Assembly (NCBI RefSeq): GCF_023336905.1
Contig: NZ_JAMBLS010000014.1
Span: 17,545 to 81,544 of the forward strand
Direction of reading: 5' to 3'
Source: Bacteroides sp. ET71
GTDB taxonomy: Bacteria > Bacteroidota > Bacteroidia > Bacteroidales > Bacteroidaceae
Length of the DNA: 64,000 nucleotides
Each line of letters opens with the position of its first letter. Positions within the stretch are counted from its first letter, which is position 1. The position numbers were made by a program, and so were the translations under genes. Below the pieces are notes generated by a model. The model made no database searches and was not told where the DNA came from. It saw only the letters and a program-made list of their open reading frames with translations. Of this stretch, positions 59,939 to 64,000 are shown piece after piece.

Positions 59939-61486
59939 TTAAACGACCTGCTTCTTCCGGAAATAGCCCCAAGCCTCACGCAAAGTGGATACCCCAGCCA
60001 CCCACATGATGCCGATGTACAGCAAAACCGCAATGGCTATCTTTACCGACAAACGCAAGTAGATATTATCGACAGAAACGGTAAGGATATGGGTAATCAG
60101 CATGACCCCCACAGACACAACTGCATAAGGAGCCATGTCGCGCAAGGCAAGCCACCAGCTTAAACCTTTGCCACGCCAAGCCAACCGATGCCACACGGGC
60201 AACCAACCGACACAGACAACGACATATGCCCATACGATAGCCTTTATGCCCCAAGGATGTGCCAAAAGCACGCAAGCCAACAAGACAAGTCCGGACAAAA
60301 TGATGTTCCACATAAAGACATCCGACCGTCCCTGGCTGATGATGAACTGCTGATACAAGCCGACAATGGGAACAAAGGCCCCGCTGACGCACATCATCTG
60401 CAAGAACGGCACACTGGGCAGCCATTTATCCGTCACGGCAATAACCGTCAGCTCCTGTGCCACGAGTGCCAAACCCAACAACGCAGGGAAAGAAACAAAC
60501 GCAACAAAACGCAACAACTTGCGGAAAACACGCCGTTGGCGCTCGGCATCATCGGACACACCGGCCAAAACAGGCTGGGCCACACCGTTAATCATGCCCA
60601 GGATGCACAGTTGTCCCATGCCGCTCCATTTGTTTCCCTGGCTGTAATAACCCACTTCGCGCTCGGAATACAACTTACCCAGCACGATACTCAGCAGACT
60701 ATTATTCAGGTGATTAAAGATGTTTGTCAACAATAGCTTAAAACTAAAGCCGAACATCTGGCGCAAAGGAGAGAAATCGAAACGGAACGTAGGCCGCCAG
60801 GGTGAGAAATACCAGTAACATGCGGTCTGCACACTGATGTAGACCAAGGTCTGAGTCGCAATACCCCAATACGCAAATCCGCAATAAGCCAGCGTAACGC
60901 CCGTACAGCCCGATACAAAAAGAGATAACATAGATGCAATGGCTTTCTGCCGGGTCATCAGATGGCGGAACAAATAAGCATTGTGAGCAATGCCGCAACT
61001 GGACACCCAAAAGCCCAGAAAAGAGTAACGAGCCAACGGTGTCAATTCGGGATTGCCATAGAAACGGGCAATAAACGGCGATGCCCAGAACAACAGCCAA
61101 TACAGACAAGTCCCCAACCCCACGTTAAACCAGAACACGGCGTTGTAGTCGCAATGTCCGGCATCCTTTTTGTTGACCAAAGCGGCCGTAAATCCACTTT
61201 CCTGCAAAGAACTGGCTACTAAAGAAAAGATGCTCAGCACCGCCACCATGCCATAATCATCCGGCGTCAGCAGCCGGGCCAGGAAGATACCGAAAAGGAG
61301 GTTCAGCAACTGCTGCACGCCGTTGCTGATACCTCCCCAAAACAGTCCGCGGGCGGTCTTCTCTTTTAATGAAGAATGAAGAATGGTCGCTTCGCGACGG
61401 GATGAAGAATCTTCGGAGGAGGCGGCACACAGCTTTTTATTCGTCCCCTTTAGTTCCTCTTGGCAAGGAAATTCTTCATTCTTCAT
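59939..61486 (-). CDS. Oligosaccharide flippase (Wzx/MATE-like) with a repeat-derived N-terminus
   Basis: The product has 515 residues with about 12-14 membrane helices. The family begins at SLKEKTARGLFWGGISNGVQ (about residue 40), and DDYGMVAVLSIFSLVASSL and GFTAALVNKKDA follow, typical of LPS O-antigen/teichoic-acid-type flippases. Residues 1-39 are unlike the family: they are encoded by an inverted-repeat element (61368-61502). The only in-frame ATG lies in that repeat. It moves lipid-linked glycan across the inner membrane. It starts 23 nt after metG. Confidence 0.88.
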   Translation of the reverse strand: MKNEEFPCQEELKGTNKKLCAASSEDSSSRREATILHSSLKEKTARGLFWGGISNGVQQLLNLLFGIFLARLLTPDDYGMVAVLSIFSLVASSLQESGFTAALVNKKDAGHCDYNAVFWFNVGLGTCLYWLLFWASPFIARFYGNPELTPLARYSFLGFWVSSCGIAHNAYLFRHLMTRQKAIASMLSLFVSGCTGVTLAYCGFAYWGIATQTLVYISVQTACYWYFSPWRPTFRFDFSPLRQMFGFSFKLLLTNIFNHLNNSLLSIVLGKLYSEREVGYYSQGNKWSGMGQLCILGMINGVAQPVLAGVSDDAERQRRVFRKLLRFVAFVSFPALLGLALVAQELTVIAVTDKWLPSVPFLQMMCVSGAFVPIVGLYQQFIISQGRSDVFMWNIILSGLVLLACVLLAHPWGIKAIVWAYVVVCVGWLPVWHRLAWRGKGLSWWLALRDMAPYAVVSVGVMLITHILTVSVDNIYLRLSVKIAIAVLLYIGIMWVAGVSTLREAWGYFRKKQVV

Positions 61487-61502
61487 TCTTCGTTCTTCAT
61501 TC
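61368..61502. repeat. Inverted-repeat element at the 5' end of the flippase gene
   Basis: A 17-bp perfect inverted repeat, AATGAAGAATGAAGAAT at 61368-61384 and its complement at 61471-61487, extends outward into more GAAGAA-type units to 61502. It encodes the flippase start codon and first 39 residues. Such GAAGAATGAAGAAT-ended units look like small dispersed intergenic elements. Confidence 0.65.
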
Positions 61503-61509
61503 AGAAGGA

Positions 61510-63558
61510 TTACTTCACCTCACTGCCCGGCTTCACCTCGCGCAGCACCGATGTCACAGCCAGCGAGCCGTCCCAATCTTCGGCACTGAGAATCATGCCT
61601 TCGCTCACCAGGCCGTTCTTAAACTGGCGGGGAGCCAGGTTGGCGATGAACAGCACCTGCTTGCCCACCAGCTCTTCGGGCTTGTAATGCTGGGCGATGC
61701 CGCTCACGATGGTGCGGTTCTCCAGACCATCGGCAATCTTGAACTGCAACAGTTTCTTCATCTTGGGCACTGCCTGACACTCCAGTACCGTGCCCACGCG
61801 GATGTCCAGTTTCTCGAACTCCTCGAAAGCGATGACCGGCTTCACGGGATTAGCCTTGTAGTTGGCAGCCTCGTTGGCCTTCTTCGTGGCCAGCAGCTTG
61901 TCTACCTGTGCCTGGATAGTCTCGTCGTCAATCTTCTCGAACAGCAACACCGGCTCGCCCAACTGATGGCCTTCGGGCAGGAGGTCTGTGTGTCCCAGGT
62001 TGTCCCACTCCAAGTGCTCCACGTTCAGCATCTCGCGCAGCTTCTTGCTGCTGAAGGGCAAGAACGGCTCGAAGGCAATGGCCAGATTGGCCACGAGTTG
62101 CAAGGCAATGTTCAGGATGGTGCCTACACGCCCCATATCCGTCTTGGCCAGCTTCCAAGGCTCGGTATCGGCCAGGTATTTGTTGCCGATGCGCGCCAGG
62201 TTCATGGCCTCTTTCTGCGCGTCGCGGAACTTGAAGACATCCAGCAGGCGCTCCACCTCGCCCTTGACGTCGGCAAACTCTCGCAGAGTCTCCTGGTCGT
62301 AGGCATTTAGCTCGCCACACGCAGGCACTTTGCCGTCGAAGTATTTCTTGGTCAGTTGCAGGGCACGGTTCACGAAGTTTCCATAGACGGCCACCAGCTC
62401 GTTGTTGTTGCGCGCCTGGAAGTCCTTCCATGTGAAGTCGTTGTCCTTCGTCTCCGGGGCATTGGCCGTCAGCACGTAGCGCAGCACGTCCTGCTTGCCG
62501 GGAAAGTCCTGCAGATATTCGTGCAGCCAGACGGCCCAGTTGCGCGAAGTCGATATCTTGTCGCCCTCCAGGTTGAGGAACTCGTTGGCGGGCACATTGT
62601 CCGGCAGGATGTAGCTGCCCTCAGCCTTCAGCATGGCGGGGAAGACGATGCAGTGGAAGACGATGTTGTCTTTGCCGATGAAGTGAATGAGGCGCGTTTC
62701 AGGGTCTTTCCACCACTTTTCCCAATCGTCGGGCAGCAGTTCCTTGGTGTTGCTGATGTAACCGATGGGCGCATCGAACCATACATACAGCACCTTGCCC
62801 TCGGCACCCTCCACCGGCACGGGAATACCCCAGTCCAGGTCGCGGCTCACGGCACGGGGTTGCAAGCCCATATCCAGCCAACTCTTGCACTGGCCGTAGA
62901 CGTTGGGGCGCCACTCCTTGTGGTCCTCCAATATCCATTGGCGCAACCAAGCTTCGTGCTTGTCCAGGGGCAGGTACCAATGCGTGGTCTCCTTCATCAC
63001 CGGCTCGCTTCCGCTGATGGCGCTCTTGGGGTTAATCAACTCCGTAGGGCTGAGCGTCGAGCCACACTTCTCGCACTGGTCGCCGTAAGCGCCCTGTGCA
63101 TGGCAGCGGGGACATTCGCCTGTGATGTAGCGGTCGGCCAGGAAAGTCTTGGCCTCTTCATCGTAATATTGCATGGAGGTCTTTTCGATGAACTCACCCT
63201 TGTCATAGAGCTTGCGGAAGAAATCCGAAGCCGTCTGATGATGCACCTTCGACGTGGTACGGCCATAGACGTCGAACGAGATGCCGAACTCCTCGAACGA
63301 CTTCTTGATAAGTTCGTGATAGCGGTCTACGATGTCCTGCGGCGTGCAGCCCTCTTTCTTGGCGCGGATGGTGATGGGCACCCCGTGCTCGTCGCTTCCG
63401 CCGATGAAAAGCACGTCCTGTTTCTTCAGACGCAGGTAGCGCACATAGATGTCGGCGGGCACATACACCCCCGCCAGGTGTCCGATGTGCACCGGACCGT
63501 TGGCGTAGGGCAAGGCCGACGTCACGGTGGTACGCTTGAAATTCTTTTCCATAATCAT
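61510..63558 (-). CDS. metG: Methionyl-tRNA synthetase
   Basis: The product has 682 residues (680 from an ATG at 63552). Class I motifs: [13 protein letters not shown] near 20 (HIGH), the zinc knuckle [17 protein letters not shown] near 147, and the KMSKS-like [10 protein letters not shown] near 340. The C-terminal EMAP/tRNA-binding domain (about 575-682; [15 protein letters not shown]) closes the protein. It charges tRNA-Met. A -7 box TATCTTTG lies about 55 nt upstream. Confidence 0.97.
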   Translation of the reverse strand: MIMEKNFKRTTVTSALPYANGPVHIGHLAGVYVPADIYVRYLRLKKQDVLFIGGSDEHGVPITIRAKKEGCTPQDIVDRYHELIKKSFEEFGISFDVYGRTTSKVHHQTASDFFRKLYDKGEFIEKTSMQYYDEEAKTFLADRYITGECPRCHAQGAYGDQCEKCGSTLSPTELINPKSAISGSEPVMKETTHWYLPLDKHEAWLRQWILEDHKEWRPNVYGQCKSWLDMGLQPRAVSRDLDWGIPVPVEGAEGKVLYVWFDAPIGYISNTKELLPDDWEKWWKDPETRLIHFIGKDNIVFHCIVFPAMLKAEGSYILPDNVPANEFLNLEGDKISTSRNWAVWLHEYLQDFPGKQDVLRYVLTANAPETKDNDFTWKDFQARNNNELVAVYGNFVNRALQLTKKYFDGKVPACGELNAYDQETLREFADVKGEVERLLDVFKFRDAQKEAMNLARIGNKYLADTEPWKLAKTDMGRVGTILNIALQLVANLAIAFEPFLPFSSKKLREMLNVEHLEWDNLGHTDLLPEGHQLGEPVLLFEKIDDETIQAQVDKLLATKKANEAANYKANPVKPVIAFEEFEKLDIRVGTVLECQAVPKMKKLLQFKIADGLENRTIVSGIAQHYKPEELVGKQVLFIANLAPRQFKNGLVSEGMILSAEDWDGSLAVTSVLREVKPGSEVK

Positions 63559-63610
63559 ATCTATCTATATAATAGGCTATACGTTAAAAGCTTCCTTGTC
63601 ATAGAATTTG

Positions 63611-63618
63611 CAAAGATA
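63611..63618 (-). promoter_or_regulatory. -7 box of metG and the downstream glycan cluster
   Basis: TATCTTTG on the minus strand, 52 nt before the metG start. No promoter is evident between metG and the flippase, so the cluster may depend on this one. Confidence 0.5.
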
Positions 63619-63714
63619 GCGTTTCTTTGGCAATCTGCGAAAGAGAAGATAGGCAAATTAATGCTGACAAGTTTTCTGCCACTAAATAACAGTTCCTGTC
63701 AGACAGGTCACTCA

Positions 63715-63758
63715 CCCAAAATCTGCAGGCTTTCTATCAAGATAAATGACCCGCAGGT
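63715..63758. terminator. Possible hairpin terminator in the right-end gap
   Basis: AAAATCTGC and GCAGGTTTT pair over 9 bp (one wobble) around a long loop. It lies about 40 nt past the nitroreductase remnant and may end transcription there. Confidence 0.3.
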
Positions 63759-63796
63759 TTTAGAGTCTGCTTAAAAATCGTTCGCTCTGTGTCACA

Positions 63797-63952
63797 CTAT
63801 TTTATTATTACGAACCTGTTCTCTTTCCGAGGTTTTGATGCGGGATAATCACCGTCAATATATCCGAGAATCACGAAACAGCGGGCAGCCATCGTGTCAG
63901 GTATGCCCCAGTTCCGCAGGATTTCCTTCCCTTCGGGACATAACAGGTAATT
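63797..63952 (-). pseudogene. C-terminal remnant of a nitroreductase-family protein
   Basis: After an in-frame TGA at 63953-63955 the minus strand encodes 51 residues including PEGKEILRNWGIPDTMAARC, then FVILGYIDGDYPASKPRKEN and RFVIIK. This matches the end of Bacteroides nitroreductases (the LGY-x-D-G-x-x-P-x-x-x-P-R-K-E-N pattern). The same frame upstream has several stops up to the window edge, and no intact gene fits. It is either a decayed gene or one with a frameshift whose upstream half lies outside the window. Confidence 0.5.
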
Positions 63953-64000
63953 TCATAGATTAAATACCGATTCAACACTTTAAGCCAAGCAAAATTACTC

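Overview
The window comes from a member of the Bacteroidaceae (Bacteroides or a close relative). The evidence is a SusC/SusD/SusE polysaccharide utilisation locus with a hybrid two-component regulator, many lipoproteins with a Cys-acidic N-terminus, TonB-linked outer-membrane proteins, and promoters with the Bacteroides -7 box TAnnTTTG in front of many genes. The species cannot be fixed from sequence alone.

Positions 1-12.5 kb are AT-rich accessory DNA built on a tRNA-Met(CAU) gene. The tRNA gene lies at 12438-12512. A 43-bp copy of its 3' half lies at 2644-2686, so 2644-12480 is a 9.8-kb integrated element. It carries a tyrosine integrase next to the tRNA, an SF2 helicase-like protein, a RecA/Sak4-like ATPase, a DUF3871 protein, several small proteins, and a cargo operon of two WG-repeat proteins, a retropepsin-like protease and a 47-residue two-helix membrane protein. 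Three inverted repeats, each exactly 39 bp, mark the start of three transcription units. Left of the att copy is a second integrase with a long structured leader and the start of another gene, so two elements appear to be stacked in tandem.

Positions 12.6-24 kb are chromosomal and GC-rich: DUF4491 and Lrp-family genes, two FKBP-type isomerases, a sialidase, a sirtuin, a GH35 galactosidase, two glycosyltransferases and small conserved proteins. Positions 24-30 kb hold the suf iron-sulfur cluster genes (sufS divergent from cvpA-sufBCD), interspersed with palindromic repeats. Positions 30.5-33.7 kb hold a fimbrillin-like lipoprotein whose signal peptide is interrupted by a run of nine C (probably phase variable), an HU-like protein behind three 22-bp repeats, an antitoxin with a truncated toxin, and two very small membrane-protein genes. 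Positions 33.8-38.6 kb are the rimP-nusA-infB operon.

Positions 39-55.8 kb form a PUL whose gene content (GH53, GH2, SusE, SusD, SusC, clan-A glycosidase, HTCS) matches pectic beta-1,4-galactan use. Positions 56-63.6 kb hold metG followed by a co-directional surface-glycan cluster (flippase, two glycosyltransferases, a fucosyltransferase-like protein, LicD). The right edge carries a nitroreductase remnant.

The best candidates for undescribed biology are the WG/WG/retropepsin/two-helix operon with its 39-bp repeats, the chimeric tRNA, and the poly-C lipoprotein switch.
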